A stretch of 64,000 bases of DNA from Sphingobacteriaceae bacterium (lineage in GTDB: Bacteria; Bacteroidota; Bacteroidia; Sphingobacteriales; Sphingobacteriaceae). Shown here in pieces: positions 25,394 to 34,193 of the stretch (position 1 is its first letter; every line of letters begins with the position of its first letter). The stretch spans positions 124,001 through 188,000 of the forward strand of contig CANHGR010000002.1 of assembly GCA_947460875.1 (NCBI GenBank). The letters run 5' to 3'. The notes below the pieces were generated by a model. That model was not told the origin of the DNA. It was given only the letters and a program-made list of their open reading frames with translations, and made no database searches. The translations under genes were made by a program, and so were the position numbers.

Positions 25394-26446
25394 ATGAGAT
25401 ATAAATTAGTAGTTCTTATCCTCTTTATAGGATGTAATTCCTATTCACAATCGCGCTGGACGGAAACAAAAGCAACTACATGGTATAGCGCTCAGCCTTG
25501 GTTACGGGGCGCAAACTTCCAGCCCAGTACCGCGATTAATCAACTGGAGATGTTTCAAGCCGCCACTTTTGATCCGCAAACGATCGACAAAGAGCTTGGC
25601 TGGGCCGAGGGACTTGGAATGAACGCCATGCGCGTTTATTTGCATCATGCTGCATGGACTAGTGATAAAGTCGGTTTTAAAAAGAGACTCGATGACTACC
25701 TGACAATTTCAACTAAACATGGAATCAAAACTATTTTGGTGTTTTTTGACGATTGCTGGAACGATGAGTATCTTCCCGGTAAGCAACCGGAGCCGAAAGT
25801 CGGTATTCACAATAGCGGTTGGGTGCGCGATCCGGGAACTGCAATTCGAAGTAACCCTGATAGTCTTAAAATGCTTGAAGCATATGTAAAGGATGTTATG
25901 ACCACTCATAAGGACGATAATCGCGTGATCATGTGGGATCTATATAATGAGCCTGGGAATAGTGGATATGTAGATAAAAGTATGGATTTGCTGAAGGCCG
26001 TTTTTAGCTGGGCACGAGCAGTAAATCCCTCGCAGCCCATAACTTCGGGAGTTTGGAACTATAGCGAGAGCTTTAATAACCTGAACAATTTTCAATTGGA
26101 AAATTCTGATGTGATCACTTATCACCATTATAATTATATTGACGATCATAAAAAGCGGATAGATATTTTAAGGAAATATAGCCGCCCTTTGATTTGTACC
26201 GAATATATGGCGCGTAGAAATGGAAGTATCTTCCAAACAATTATGCCGCTATTAAAACAAGAAAATATAGGTGCTATTAATTGGGGCTTTGTTTCAGGTA
26301 AAACCAATACTATTTATGCATGGTCTAGTCCGATGCCTAATGGTAGAGAACCTGAATTATGGTTCCATGATATCTACCGTAAAGACGGCTCGGTGTTTAG
26401 TGAAGATGAAATAAGAGTAATTAAAAGCCTGACTGGCAAGAAGTAA
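25394..26446 (+). CDS. Exported cellulase-family (GH5-like) glycoside hydrolase
   Basis: A 350-residue secreted TIM-barrel hydrolase of clan A. The signal peptide MRYKLVVLILFIGCNSYSQ includes a Cys at 14, but I favour cleavage after YSQ. The N-terminal WLRGANFQPSTAINQLEMF and LGMNAMRVYLHHAAW segments fit family 5-like retaining enzymes. The acid/base Glu186 is in WDLYNEPGN and the nucleophile Glu270 in ICTEYMAR. The substrate is not determinable; a beta-linked oligosaccharide is expected. It has its own promoter and terminator, so it is not part of the fucose operon, although its place next to it suggests a shared role in plant or host glycan use. Confidence 0.87.
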   Translation: MRYKLVVLILFIGCNSYSQSRWTETKATTWYSAQPWLRGANFQPSTAINQLEMFQAATFDPQTIDKELGWAEGLGMNAMRVYLHHAAWTSDKVGFKKRLDDYLTISTKHGIKTILVFFDDCWNDEYLPGKQPEPKVGIHNSGWVRDPGTAIRSNPDSLKMLEAYVKDVMTTHKDDNRVIMWDLYNEPGNSGYVDKSMDLLKAVFSWARAVNPSQPITSGVWNYSESFNNLNNFQLENSDVITYHHYNYIDDHKKRIDILRKYSRPLICTEYMARRNGSIFQTIMPLLKQENIGAINWGFVSGKTNTIYAWSSPMPNGREPELWFHDIYRKDGSVFSEDEIRVIKSLTGKK

Positions 26447-26470
26447 TTTTTTGAATTTTTTATATTGTAT

Positions 26471-26503
26471 AAAAGCATCTGCGACTAAAGTAGGTGCTTT
26501 TTT
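26471..26503 (+). terminator. Terminator after the GH5-like gene
   Basis: AAAAGCATCT (26471-26480) pairs with AGGTGCTTTT (26492-26501), with one wobble, around an 11-nt loop and continues into TTTTTT. It separates the hydrolase from the fucose operon. Confidence 0.7.
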
Positions 26504-26600
26504 GTGTTGAATACCTGATACATAATTATTTTTAATAAGATCCTTAATTGTCTTCTTTTCGTGTTATTATCAGAAATATTAATATAAATTTATGCCTGTG

Positions 26601-26630
26601 TTGGTTTCTCCAATGAACCAAATAAACCAA
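26601..26630 (+). promoter_or_regulatory. Candidate operator before the fucose operon
   Basis: TTGGTT (26601-26606) and AACCAA (26616-26621) form an inverted repeat with a 9-bp spacer, followed by a further AAACCAA (26624-26630), 10 bp before the GH29 ATG. It could bind a sugar-responsive regulator. The same AACCAA words also occur elsewhere as short repeats, so the operator reading is uncertain. Confidence 0.3.
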
Positions 26631-26640
26631 AGTTCTTAAC

Positions 26641-28299
26641 ATGAAAAGACGAAGTTTAATAAAAGGACTCGCGGCGGCCTTGCCGGCGGCACTTTTATCA
26701 AAGGGCGTGGCGGCAGAAACAATCTATTCGATTTTAGCCGACGGCGAATCGGTAGCTAGAGGTCCGTTTAATCCCACATGGGAATCGCTTAAACAATATA
26801 AAGTGCCCGAATGGTATCAAAACGCAAAATTTGGAATCTGGGCACATTGGGGTCCGCAATGCCAACCCGAAAGAGGCGATTGGTACGCACGCGGCATGTA
26901 CCAGGAGGGAAGCGGGCAAAATAAATTTCATGTGGAAAAATACGGACATCCCTCAAAATTTGGCTTTAAAGACGTTATTCATGAGTGGAAAGCCGAGCAA
27001 TGGGAGCCGGACACCTTATTGGAATTATATAAACGTGCTGGCGCGCAGTATTTTGTAGCGCTGGCAAACCATCATGATAATTTCGACAATTATAATAGTA
27101 AATACCAAAGCTGGAATTCTACAAAGCTTGGCCCCAAAAAGGATTTGATTGGGGGTTGGGCAAAAGCAGCACGCAAGCATGGACTTCGTTTTGGAGTAAG
27201 TGTCCATGCGGCACATGCATGGAGCTGGTTAGAGCCGGCGCAACTTTCAGACAAAAACGGAGCAATGGCGGGTATTCCGTATGATGGTATGCTGACCAAA
27301 AAGGAGGGGAAAGGAACATGGTGGGAGGGGTTGGACCCTCAGGAATTATATGCGCAGAATCATGCACTGAGTGAGAAAGCCGATAATCCGAACACTATTC
27401 ATTCGCAATGGAATTGGGGCAACGGAGTTACCGTGCCGGATAGAGACTACATTGAAAAGTTTTATAATCGTACGGCAGATCTTATCAATAAATACGAACC
27501 TGATCTTCTTTATTTTGATGATACTGCTTTACCACTGTCGCAGATTAGCGATGTGGGACTGCGAATTGCGGCCCATTTTTACAACAAGAACATAAAAGTT
27601 AATAAAGGGAGTTTGGAGGCTGTACTAAACGGAAAGATTCTGGACGAAGAACAGCGTAAATGCATGGTATGGGATATTGAAAGAGGTCAGAGCAATCGCA
27701 TAGAGCCGTTTGTTTGGCAGACAGATACCTGTATAGGTAGTTGGCATTACGACCGCAGGATTTATGATCGGAAGGGCTATAAAACTGCAAAAACAGTTAT
27801 CCATACCCTCGCGGATGTGGTCAGCAAAAATGGCAACTTGTTGCTTAGTGTACCTCTCAGGGGAGATGGTTCAATCGATTCTGAAGAAAGAATCGTGGTA
27901 GAAGGTGTGGCTGATTGGATGGCTATCAACAAGGAATGCATTTTTGATACCCGACCCTGGAAGATATTTGGTGAAGGCCCTGCTATTGCGGCTGCTGCCC
28001 CGCTTTCGGCACAGGGCTTTAATGAAGGCCGCGGAAAGCCTTTTGGTGCGGAAGATATCCGTTTTACCGTTAAAGGCGATACAATCTATGCAATTCCACT
28101 TGGGTGGCCGGAAACTGGTAAAGTAATCATCAAGTCGTTATCTGCAGGCAATGCTAATTATCCTGGAATCATTCAACGCGTCGAACTGCTCGGATCAGGA
28201 GAAGCGCTTATCTTTGAACGAACATCAGAAGGCCTATCGGTAAAACTTCCAGGTTCTAGGCCGAAGAACGATTTTGCTTACGCTTTAAAAATCTCATAA
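26641..28299 (+). CDS. Alpha-L-fucosidase, glycoside hydrolase family 29
   Basis: Retaining exo-fucosidase that releases L-fucose from glycans; first gene of the fucose operon. The 552-residue protein begins with a twin-arginine-like signal (KRRSLIKG) and an Ala-rich hydrophobic stretch, cleavage near AAA/VAAE at about 24, so it is probably exported folded by the Tat system. The GH29 barrel follows: WYQNAKFGIWAHWGPQ near 58-73, QYFVALANHHDNFDNY near 136-151, and the nucleophile Asp293 in PDLLYFDD. A C-terminal beta domain runs from about 430. The fucosidase and FucP genes are separated by only 2 bp. Confidence 0.93.
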   Translation: MKRRSLIKGLAAALPAALLSKGVAAETIYSILADGESVARGPFNPTWESLKQYKVPEWYQNAKFGIWAHWGPQCQPERGDWYARGMYQEGSGQNKFHVEKYGHPSKFGFKDVIHEWKAEQWEPDTLLELYKRAGAQYFVALANHHDNFDNYNSKYQSWNSTKLGPKKDLIGGWAKAARKHGLRFGVSVHAAHAWSWLEPAQLSDKNGAMAGIPYDGMLTKKEGKGTWWEGLDPQELYAQNHALSEKADNPNTIHSQWNWGNGVTVPDRDYIEKFYNRTADLINKYEPDLLYFDDTALPLSQISDVGLRIAAHFYNKNIKVNKGSLEAVLNGKILDEEQRKCMVWDIERGQSNRIEPFVWQTDTCIGSWHYDRRIYDRKGYKTAKTVIHTLADVVSKNGNLLLSVPLRGDGSIDSEERIVVEGVADWMAINKECIFDTRPWKIFGEGPAIAAAAPLSAQGFNEGRGKPFGAEDIRFTVKGDTIYAIPLGWPETGKVIIKSLSAGNANYPGIIQRVELLGSGEALIFERTSEGLSVKLPGSRPKNDFAYALKIS

Positions 28300-28301
28300 T
28301 A

Positions 28302-29552
28302 ATGACAAAAGCTACGAATAATATTTTTGCCATCAGTCTTATTACCAGTTTGTTTTTTCTTTGGGGATTTGCGCTTAACTTAAATCCGATATTAATACCG
28401 CACTTAAAAGAAGCTTGTCGCTTAAGTGATACTCAATCAGCGTTTATTGACTCTGCGTCCTATATCGCTTACTTTCTCTTTGCCATCCCCGCAGGGAAAT
28501 TTATGTATAAGTTTGGCTACAAAGGCGGAATTATTTTAGGCTTGTTGCTTTTTGCTTTTGGTGCCTTTTTGTTTTATCCTGCAGCAGAGGCAAGATCTTT
28601 TCCATTTTTTCTGGGGGCCTTGTTTATCATTGCCAGCGGACTGACTTTTCTCGAAACAGCGGCAAACCCCTACATGACGGTGCTTGGCGATCCTGAAACC
28701 GGAACCCAACGATTAAATTTTGCCCAGTCCTTTAACGGTCTAGCGGCCTTTGCCGCGCCGCTCATTGGCGGGAGATTTATTTTATCGGGTGATGTTTTGT
28801 CGGCCGAAAAAGAGGCTGCCATGACTCCGGACCAAATAAATGATTACTTAAATAATGAAGCTCTTTCTGTTCAAATTCCGTATCTGGTTATAGGTATTGT
28901 AGTCTTAACGGTTGCTATGTTCTTATGGAAAACTCCTTTGCCCGAAATAAAGGAAGATGATTCATTAGAAGTAGAAGGATCGATTTTTAAAGAAAAAAAC
29001 CTCGTTTTGGGGGTTTTGGCTCAATTTTTCTATGTTGGCGCCCAGGTATGCATCAGTAGCTTCTTCATTCGATTCCTCGGTAACGTTTCAGGCATTGATC
29101 AGGTTTCATCCGCCTATTATCTTTCTGGTGCGCTGCTTTGTTTCATGATTGGACGATTTGTTGGAACGTTCTTGATGAAATTTATAACACCAGCTCGCTT
29201 ACTAGCAAGTTACAGCGTGGTTGTTTTCATGTTGCTAAGTTTGGCGATTTCGTCGAACGGACTTTCAGCTGTCTACTCATTGGTGGCGGTTCAGTTTTTT
29301 TTGTCGATCATGTTTCCAACAATCTTTGCGATGAGCGTGCGCGGATTGGGTACCAAAACGAAGGAGGGATCTTCGCTAGTCATCATGTCGATTGTGGGTG
29401 GAGCGATTTTTCCCGTTATAATGGGCGCAATATCAGATGCTAGCAATATTCAAGCAGCTTATATTGTTCCTGCTCTTTGCATGATTATGATCCTTTACTT
29501 TGCTGTAAAGAATATTAATATTAAAAAACTAGATCAGACAGCTTCACATTAA
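28302..29552 (+). CDS. fucP: L-fucose:H+ symporter (FucP family)
   Basis: Inner-membrane major-facilitator transporter, 416 residues with 12 hydrophobic segments. The N-terminus SLFFLWGFALNLNPILIPHLKE near 16-37 and the motif GLTFLETAANPYMTVLG near 110-126 carry the conserved acidic residues of the fucose/glucose-galactose symporter group (in E. coli FucP, Asp46 and Glu135 serve sugar and proton coupling; the Glu of LETAANPY corresponds to the latter). Its position between the fucosidase and the mutarotase supports L-fucose as substrate. It is co-transcribed with the flanking genes. Confidence 0.92.
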   Translation: MTKATNNIFAISLITSLFFLWGFALNLNPILIPHLKEACRLSDTQSAFIDSASYIAYFLFAIPAGKFMYKFGYKGGIILGLLLFAFGAFLFYPAAEARSFPFFLGALFIIASGLTFLETAANPYMTVLGDPETGTQRLNFAQSFNGLAAFAAPLIGGRFILSGDVLSAEKEAAMTPDQINDYLNNEALSVQIPYLVIGIVVLTVAMFLWKTPLPEIKEDDSLEVEGSIFKEKNLVLGVLAQFFYVGAQVCISSFFIRFLGNVSGIDQVSSAYYLSGALLCFMIGRFVGTFLMKFITPARLLASYSVVVFMLLSLAISSNGLSAVYSLVAVQFFLSIMFPTIFAMSVRGLGTKTKEGSSLVIMSIVGGAIFPVIMGAISDASNIQAAYIVPALCMIMILYFAVKNINIKKLDQTASH

Positions 29553-29560
29553 TATGTAAG

Positions 29561-29896
29561 ATGAAGAGATATTGCCTGGCACTTGATTTGATAGATGATC
29601 CACTTTTAATAGCCGAATATGAACATTGGCATAAAGCGGAAAACGGTTGGCCGGAAGTTAAAAAGGGTATTATTGATGCCGGTGTTGCGTTAATGGAAAT
29701 TTACCGCACCGGAAACAGGTTATTCATGATTATGGAGACTCAAGATGGTTTTAGCTTTGCACATAAGGCTAAGATGGATGGAACTAATGCGCGGGTTGCG
29801 GATTGGGAACAGCTGATGTGGAAATTTCAACAGCCCTTAGCTTGGGCGAAAGAGGGTGAGAAGTGGATAGTGATGGATAAAATCTTTTCGCTATAA
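29561..29896 (+). CDS. L-rhamnose/L-fucose mutarotase (RhaM family)
   Basis: Small cytosolic protein (111 aa) of the RhaM (DUF718) ferredoxin-like fold that interconverts alpha and beta anomers of 6-deoxy sugars. The family features are LDLIDDPLLIAEYEHWHKAENGWPEV near 8-33, with the catalytic His region, IYRTGNRLFMIMET near 47-60, and the WEQLMWKFQQPL segment near 86-97. RhaM acts on L-rhamnose, but in this operon the likely substrate is L-fucose, presenting the anomer that the dehydrogenase oxidises. That assignment rests on context. It starts 9 bp after fucP. Confidence 0.88.
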   Translation: MKRYCLALDLIDDPLLIAEYEHWHKAENGWPEVKKGIIDAGVALMEIYRTGNRLFMIMETQDGFSFAHKAKMDGTNARVADWEQLMWKFQQPLAWAKEGEKWIVMDKIFSL

Positions 29897-29929
29897 CTAG
29901 AATCTCTATAAAAGGATAATTAAAGCTAG

Positions 29930-30691
29930 ATGTTTAGTTTGAAAAATAAAATCGTTGTCGTCACCGGGGGAGGAAGTGGCATTGGGAAAGCGATTTCGAT
30001 TCTGTTTGCGCAACAAGGGGCAATTCTGAATATCGTTGATCGGGATGAGGCATCTGCAGAGCGAACATGCTCTGAAATACAAGATTTGGGCGGAGTAGCC
30101 TTAGTTTATCTTATAGATGTCAGTAAACAAAGCGATGTAATTCGAGTATTTGAAAAGATAGGGCCTATCGATATTTTGGTCAATAACGCTGGCGTAGCAC
30201 ATATTGGAACTGCAGAAAACACGATAGAAGCAGATTTTGACCGTATCTATTCTGTAAATGTAAAAGGGGTTTATAACTGTTTGCATGCTGCCATCCCAGC
30301 GATGAAAATAAAAGGAGGAGTGATTTTAAATATGGCCTCAGTAGCAGCACTGGTTGGCATCACAGATCGTTTTGCATACTCGATGAGCAAAGGTGCTATT
30401 TCCGCCATGACGCTGTCTGTAGCGCGCGATTTTATGAATGATCGTATTCGCTGCAATAGTATCTCTCCCGCAAGGGTTCATACTCCGTTTGTGGATGGAT
30501 TCATTGCTAAGAATTATCCCGGTAGGGAAGAAGAAATATTTGAAAAGCTTTCTAAGGCACAACCTATTGGCAGAATGGCAAAATCCGAAGAAGTTGCCTC
30601 ACTGGCATTATATCTTTGTTCAGACGAAGCAGAATTTATAAGCGGATGCGATTATCCGCTCGACGGGGGATTTGTAAAACTTAACAATTAA
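29930..30691 (+). CDS. SDR dehydrogenase, probable 2-keto-3-deoxy-L-fuconate dehydrogenase
   Basis: Short-chain dehydrogenase of 253 residues with an intact catalytic set: TGGGSGIG (12-19), NNAG (85-88), Ser137, Tyr150 and Lys154 (YSMSK). Asp37 after the second strand (VDRDE) points to NAD. The sequence and its place directly before an FAH-family hydrolase match the enzyme that oxidises 2-keto-3-deoxy-L-fuconate to the 2,4-diketo acid in the non-phosphorylative L-fucose route known from Xanthomonas and others. The next gene starts 4 bp later. Confidence 0.82.
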   Translation: MFSLKNKIVVVTGGGSGIGKAISILFAQQGAILNIVDRDEASAERTCSEIQDLGGVALVYLIDVSKQSDVIRVFEKIGPIDILVNNAGVAHIGTAENTIEADFDRIYSVNVKGVYNCLHAAIPAMKIKGGVILNMASVAALVGITDRFAYSMSKGAISAMTLSVARDFMNDRIRCNSISPARVHTPFVDGFIAKNYPGREEEIFEKLSKAQPIGRMAKSEEVASLALYLCSDEAEFISGCDYPLDGGFVKLNN

Positions 30692-30694
30692 AAA

Positions 30695-31552
30695 ATGAAA
30701 TTATTCAGATTCGGACAAGCAGGCATAGAAAAGCCAGGGGTTATTATTGACGACAAATATTACGATGTGTCTGCTTTCGGTGGCGACTATAATGAAGAAT
30801 TTTTTGAAAATAACGGTCTTGCGCGATTAGAGGAATTCGTAAAGGCAAATCAAGGGAAACTGATCGAAGTGCCGGCAGATGCGCGAATTGGTTCGCCTAT
30901 TGCTCGACCTTCAAAAATTATTTGTATTGGCCTTAATTATGCCAAGCATGCACAGGAAACGAACTCTCCGCTTCCTGCAGAGCCCATTATTTTCTTTAAA
31001 TCAACCACAGCACTTGTCGGTCCATTTGACGATATTACCATTCCTAAAGATTCCGTAAAGACCGACTGGGAAGTAGAGCTCGCTGTTGTAATTGGTAAGA
31101 AAGCAAGTTATGTTACTGAAAGCGATGCGCTTAACTATATCGCAGGGTATAGTCTTTTGAATGATGTCTCTGAACGCGAATTTCAAATGGAACGCGGCGG
31201 TACCTGGGATAAAGGCAAAGGTTGCGATACGTTTGCGCCCCTCGGACCCTTTCTGGCTACGAAAGACGACGTGGCAGATGTTAACAATTTAAGACTTTGG
31301 CTTAAAGTTAACGATCGAATGATGCAAAACGGAAATACGGATGATATGATCTTCCGCGTTCCATTTTTAGTTTCTTACGTGAGCCGATTTATGACGCTAT
31401 TACCTGGAGACGTGATTTCTACCGGAACACCATCAGGCGTAGGCGCTGGTTTTAAACCTCAGATTTTTCTTAAAAACGGCGATGTGGTGGAGCTGGGTAT
31501 TGAAGGGCTTGGAAGTTCGAAGCAAGCTGTAAGAGCTTATGCAAAAGATTGA
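30695..31552 (+). CDS. FAH-family hydrolase, probable 2,4-diketo-3-deoxy-L-fuconate hydrolase
   Basis: Fumarylacetoacetate-hydrolase-fold enzyme (285 aa). It has the short N-terminal domain (KLFRFGQAGIEKPGVIIDD) and the catalytic core: KIICIGLNYAKHAQET near 74-89, the metal ligands in DWEVELAVVIGKKA near 127-140, and PFLVSYVSRFMTLLPGDVISTGTPSGVGAG near 215-245. In the L-fucose route this family cleaves 2,4-diketo-3-deoxy-L-fuconate to pyruvate and L-lactate. The gene overlaps the next one by 14 bp, which suggests coupled translation. Confidence 0.85.
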   Translation: MKLFRFGQAGIEKPGVIIDDKYYDVSAFGGDYNEEFFENNGLARLEEFVKANQGKLIEVPADARIGSPIARPSKIICIGLNYAKHAQETNSPLPAEPIIFFKSTTALVGPFDDITIPKDSVKTDWEVELAVVIGKKASYVTESDALNYIAGYSLLNDVSEREFQMERGGTWDKGKGCDTFAPLGPFLATKDDVADVNNLRLWLKVNDRMMQNGNTDDMIFRVPFLVSYVSRFMTLLPGDVISTGTPSGVGAGFKPQIFLKNGDVVELGIEGLGSSKQAVRAYAKD

Positions 31553-32369
31553 TTCCCATCAACATTTTTGGAAGTTCGATCCGATAAGAGATAATTGGAT
31601 AGATGAGTCGATGAGAATTATTCGGCGCGATTACATGCCTACAGATCTCCTGCCAGAGCTAGAGAAAAATGGAATAAATGGATGCGTTACGGTACAATCC
31701 GATCAGTCGGAATTTGAAAATACCTTTCAACTCGACCACGCGTCCAAACACGATTTTATCAAAGGAGTGGTGGGATGGGTGGATTTACGTGCCGGGAATA
31801 TCGAGGAGCGCCTTGAGTATTACAGCAGCTTTGAAAAAATGAAAGGCTTCAGACATGTTCTTCAGGGCGAAACTGATCGTGCTCTAATGCTCAATCCTAA
31901 CTTTATCCGGGGAATCGCGGCCTTAAAAAAGCACAATTTTACGTACGATATATTGATATTCCCTGATCAGTTAGAATACGCCTGCGAGCTAGCCGCACGT
32001 TTTCCGGATCAGAAATTTGTAATTGATCATTTAGCTAAGCCTTTAATAAAGGTAGGAGATATAATATCTTGGAAAAAAGATATTTATGAATTATCAAGGC
32101 AGGACAATGTCTATTGTAAAGTGTCGGGTATGGTGACAGAAGCCGACTGGTTACAATGGAAGATAGAAGATTTTTTACCCTATCTGAATGTGGTTTTTGA
32201 AGCTTTTGGCGCAAAGCGATTGATGTTTGGTTCAGATTGGCCGGTATGTTTGGTTGCGGGCGGCTACAGCAAAATGATTTCTATCGTTGAGAATTATGTT
32301 TCGAACCTATCAAACACCGAACAGAATTATTTTTGGGGTAAAACGGCAGTCGGTTTTTATAATTTATAA
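31539..32369 (+). CDS. Amidohydrolase-family L-fuconolactonase
   Basis: TIM-barrel metal-dependent hydrolase (276 aa, COG3618 type) expected to open L-fuconolactone to L-fuconate. The metal motif HxH is at 7-9 in DSHQHFWKF. The family segments YMPTDLLPELEKNGI, FVIDHLAKP near 164-172 and the aspartate of LMFGSDWPVC near 227-236 are all present. The start codon lies inside the end of the FAH gene. It fits the lactonase step that follows sugar oxidation; sequence alone does not exclude L-rhamnonolactone as substrate. Confidence 0.86.
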   Translation: MQKIDSHQHFWKFDPIRDNWIDESMRIIRRDYMPTDLLPELEKNGINGCVTVQSDQSEFENTFQLDHASKHDFIKGVVGWVDLRAGNIEERLEYYSSFEKMKGFRHVLQGETDRALMLNPNFIRGIAALKKHNFTYDILIFPDQLEYACELAARFPDQKFVIDHLAKPLIKVGDIISWKKDIYELSRQDNVYCKVSGMVTEADWLQWKIEDFLPYLNVVFEAFGAKRLMFGSDWPVCLVAGGYSKMISIVENYVSNLSNTEQNYFWGKTAVGFYNL

Positions 32370-32378
32370 TGAAAAAAT

Positions 32379-33167
32379 ATGGATCTGGATTTAAGAGATA
32401 AGGTAGTAATTGTGACGGGCGGCGCCAAGGGTATTGGTCGCGGTATTGCGCTGGTGCTCGCAGCCGAGGGCGCCATTCCGGTAATTGTCGGTCGTAAAGG
32501 GTTTGATAATCAACTGGTTGTTGATGAAATAGCTAAATTTGGTGGCACAGCCGGACAAGTTATTGCGGAGCTATCAAATCCTCAGGAATGTGAAAAAGCG
32601 GTGAAAGAAGTGATCAGCAAATTTGGGCGCATCAATGCCTTAGTGAATAATGCAGGAGTAAATGATGGCGTGGGCTTAGAGAATGGAAACTATGCCGATT
32701 TTATGGCAAGTCTTCATCGAAATGTGGTGCATTATTATTTAATGGCGCATTATGCCCTCCCTGAACTGAAGAAATCTAAAGGAGCAGTTGTTAATATTTC
32801 CTCTAAGACTGCCGAAACAGGGCAAGGAAACACGTCCGCTTATGCGGCTGCAAACGGCGGAAGAAATGCACTTACCCGCGAATGGGCAGTTGAATTGCTG
32901 AAGTATGGAATCCGTGTCAATGCTGTTGTGGTAGCCGAATGTTGGACCCCGGCTTATAGCGCCTGGATAAAGACGCTTGACAATTCGGAAGAAAAGTTAA
33001 GTGAGATCACAAGCATGATTCCCCTTGAAAACAGAATGACATCTGCGGAGGAGATCGCAAATGCAGTTGTATTTCTTCTGTCAGAACGCTCAAGTCATAC
33101 AACGGGACAAATAATTCACGTAGATGGTGGCTATGTTCATCTGGATAGAGCTCTGGCAAACGCCTAA
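32379..33167 (+). CDS. SDR oxidoreductase, L-fucose dehydrogenase candidate with altered active site
   Basis: Short-chain dehydrogenase (262 aa): TGGAKGIG (13-20), NNAG (90-93) and Ser141/142 are normal. The catalytic YxxxK reads Tyr155-Ala-Ala-Ala-Asn159: the lysine codon has become AAC (32853-32855), a one-base step from AAA or AAG. Arg39 after the second strand (VGRK) favours NADP. The C-terminal HTTGQIIHVDGGYVHLDRAL matches the group often linked with L-fucose dehydrogenase activity in Bacteroidota. Lys-to-Asn normally cripples SDR catalysis, so the protein may be weak or inactive. The rest of the reading frame is intact. Confidence 0.8.
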   Translation: MDLDLRDKVVIVTGGAKGIGRGIALVLAAEGAIPVIVGRKGFDNQLVVDEIAKFGGTAGQVIAELSNPQECEKAVKEVISKFGRINALVNNAGVNDGVGLENGNYADFMASLHRNVVHYYLMAHYALPELKKSKGAVVNISSKTAETGQGNTSAYAAANGGRNALTREWAVELLKYGIRVNAVVVAECWTPAYSAWIKTLDNSEEKLSEITSMIPLENRMTSAEEIANAVVFLLSERSSHTTGQIIHVDGGYVHLDRALANA

Positions 33168-33170
33168 ACT

Positions 33171-34184
33171 ATGAAAGCACTAGTTTGTACGGAACCGGGA
33201 TGTTTCGCCTATCAAAGTAAGACCTATCCGGAAAAGCGGCAAGGTTATGCCATCATTAAAATTAAAAGAATTGGCGTCTGTGGAACAGATCTCCATGCTT
33301 TTAAAGGGGTGCAGCCTTTCTTCTCGTACCCACGTACGCTAGGTCATGAACTTGCGGGCGAATTAGTTGAGTTTACAGACGCCCCTGGCTTTTCTATCGG
33401 CGAGACGGTCACGTTCATTCCTTATTTCAATTGCGGTACATGTATTGCATGTCGTACCGGAAAGCCTAATTGTTGTACTCAAATCAACGTTTGCGGGGTA
33501 CATTCAGATGGCGGAATGGTGGAGTATTTATCCGTCCCTTCCTATTCACTCATTCATGGAGAAGGATTAAGTTTTGATGAGTTGGCGCTCGTTGAACCAT
33601 TGGCCATCGGTGCACACGGAATCCGTCGTGCCGCCGTACAAAAAGGAGAATATGTGCTCGTGATAGGAGCAGGTCCGATCGGCCTTGGTATCATGGAATT
33701 TGCACGTATCGCTGGGGCTACGGTAATCGCGATGGATATTAACGAGGCTCGCCTGCAGTTCTGTAAAGAAAAGCTAAATATTGAGTATGTAATCGATGCC
33801 GCCAGCGTCGATGTAGGGGATCAGCTCATGGAAATCACGTCAAATGATATGCCAACAATAGTGATCGATGCAACAGGCAATCGCAAAGCGATGGAAAATG
33901 CATTTCAATACATGGCAAATACCGCCCGATTTGTACTCGTTGGCCTCCAAAGAGAGCTGCTCAGTTTTAGTCACCCTGAATTCCATAAGCGCGAAGCTAC
34001 CTTGATGAGCAGTAGAAATGCTACCCGGCAGGATTTTGAGCATGTAATAGCCTGTATGAAAGATGGATTAATAAATCCCAAAACGTATATCACACACCGC
34101 GTGGCCTTTGATGATGCTGCCAATCAGTTTGAATCGTGGCTAGACCCCTCTGCTGGGGTTATTAAGGCGATGATCGAAGTATAA
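33171..34184 (+). CDS. Zinc-dependent medium-chain alcohol/sugar dehydrogenase
   Basis: MDR-superfamily enzyme (337 aa) of the sorbitol/threonine dehydrogenase type. Catalytic-zinc ligands are Cys37 (GVCGTDLH) and His59-Glu60 (GHELAG). The structural-zinc cysteines are Cys88, 91, 94 and 102. The coenzyme loop VIGAGPIGLG and an Asp in AMDINEARL indicate NAD. It is the last gene of the fucose operon. Its exact step is open: it might oxidise L-fucose (taking over from the SDR with the altered active site), or act on a related polyol or aldehyde. It stops 10 bp before a convergent gene. Confidence 0.87.
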   Translation: MKALVCTEPGCFAYQSKTYPEKRQGYAIIKIKRIGVCGTDLHAFKGVQPFFSYPRTLGHELAGELVEFTDAPGFSIGETVTFIPYFNCGTCIACRTGKPNCCTQINVCGVHSDGGMVEYLSVPSYSLIHGEGLSFDELALVEPLAIGAHGIRRAAVQKGEYVLVIGAGPIGLGIMEFARIAGATVIAMDINEARLQFCKEKLNIEYVIDAASVDVGDQLMEITSNDMPTIVIDATGNRKAMENAFQYMANTARFVLVGLQRELLSFSHPEFHKREATLMSSRNATRQDFEHVIACMKDGLINPKTYITHRVAFDDAANQFESWLDPSAGVIKAMIEV

Positions 34185-34193
34185 TACTTCGGA

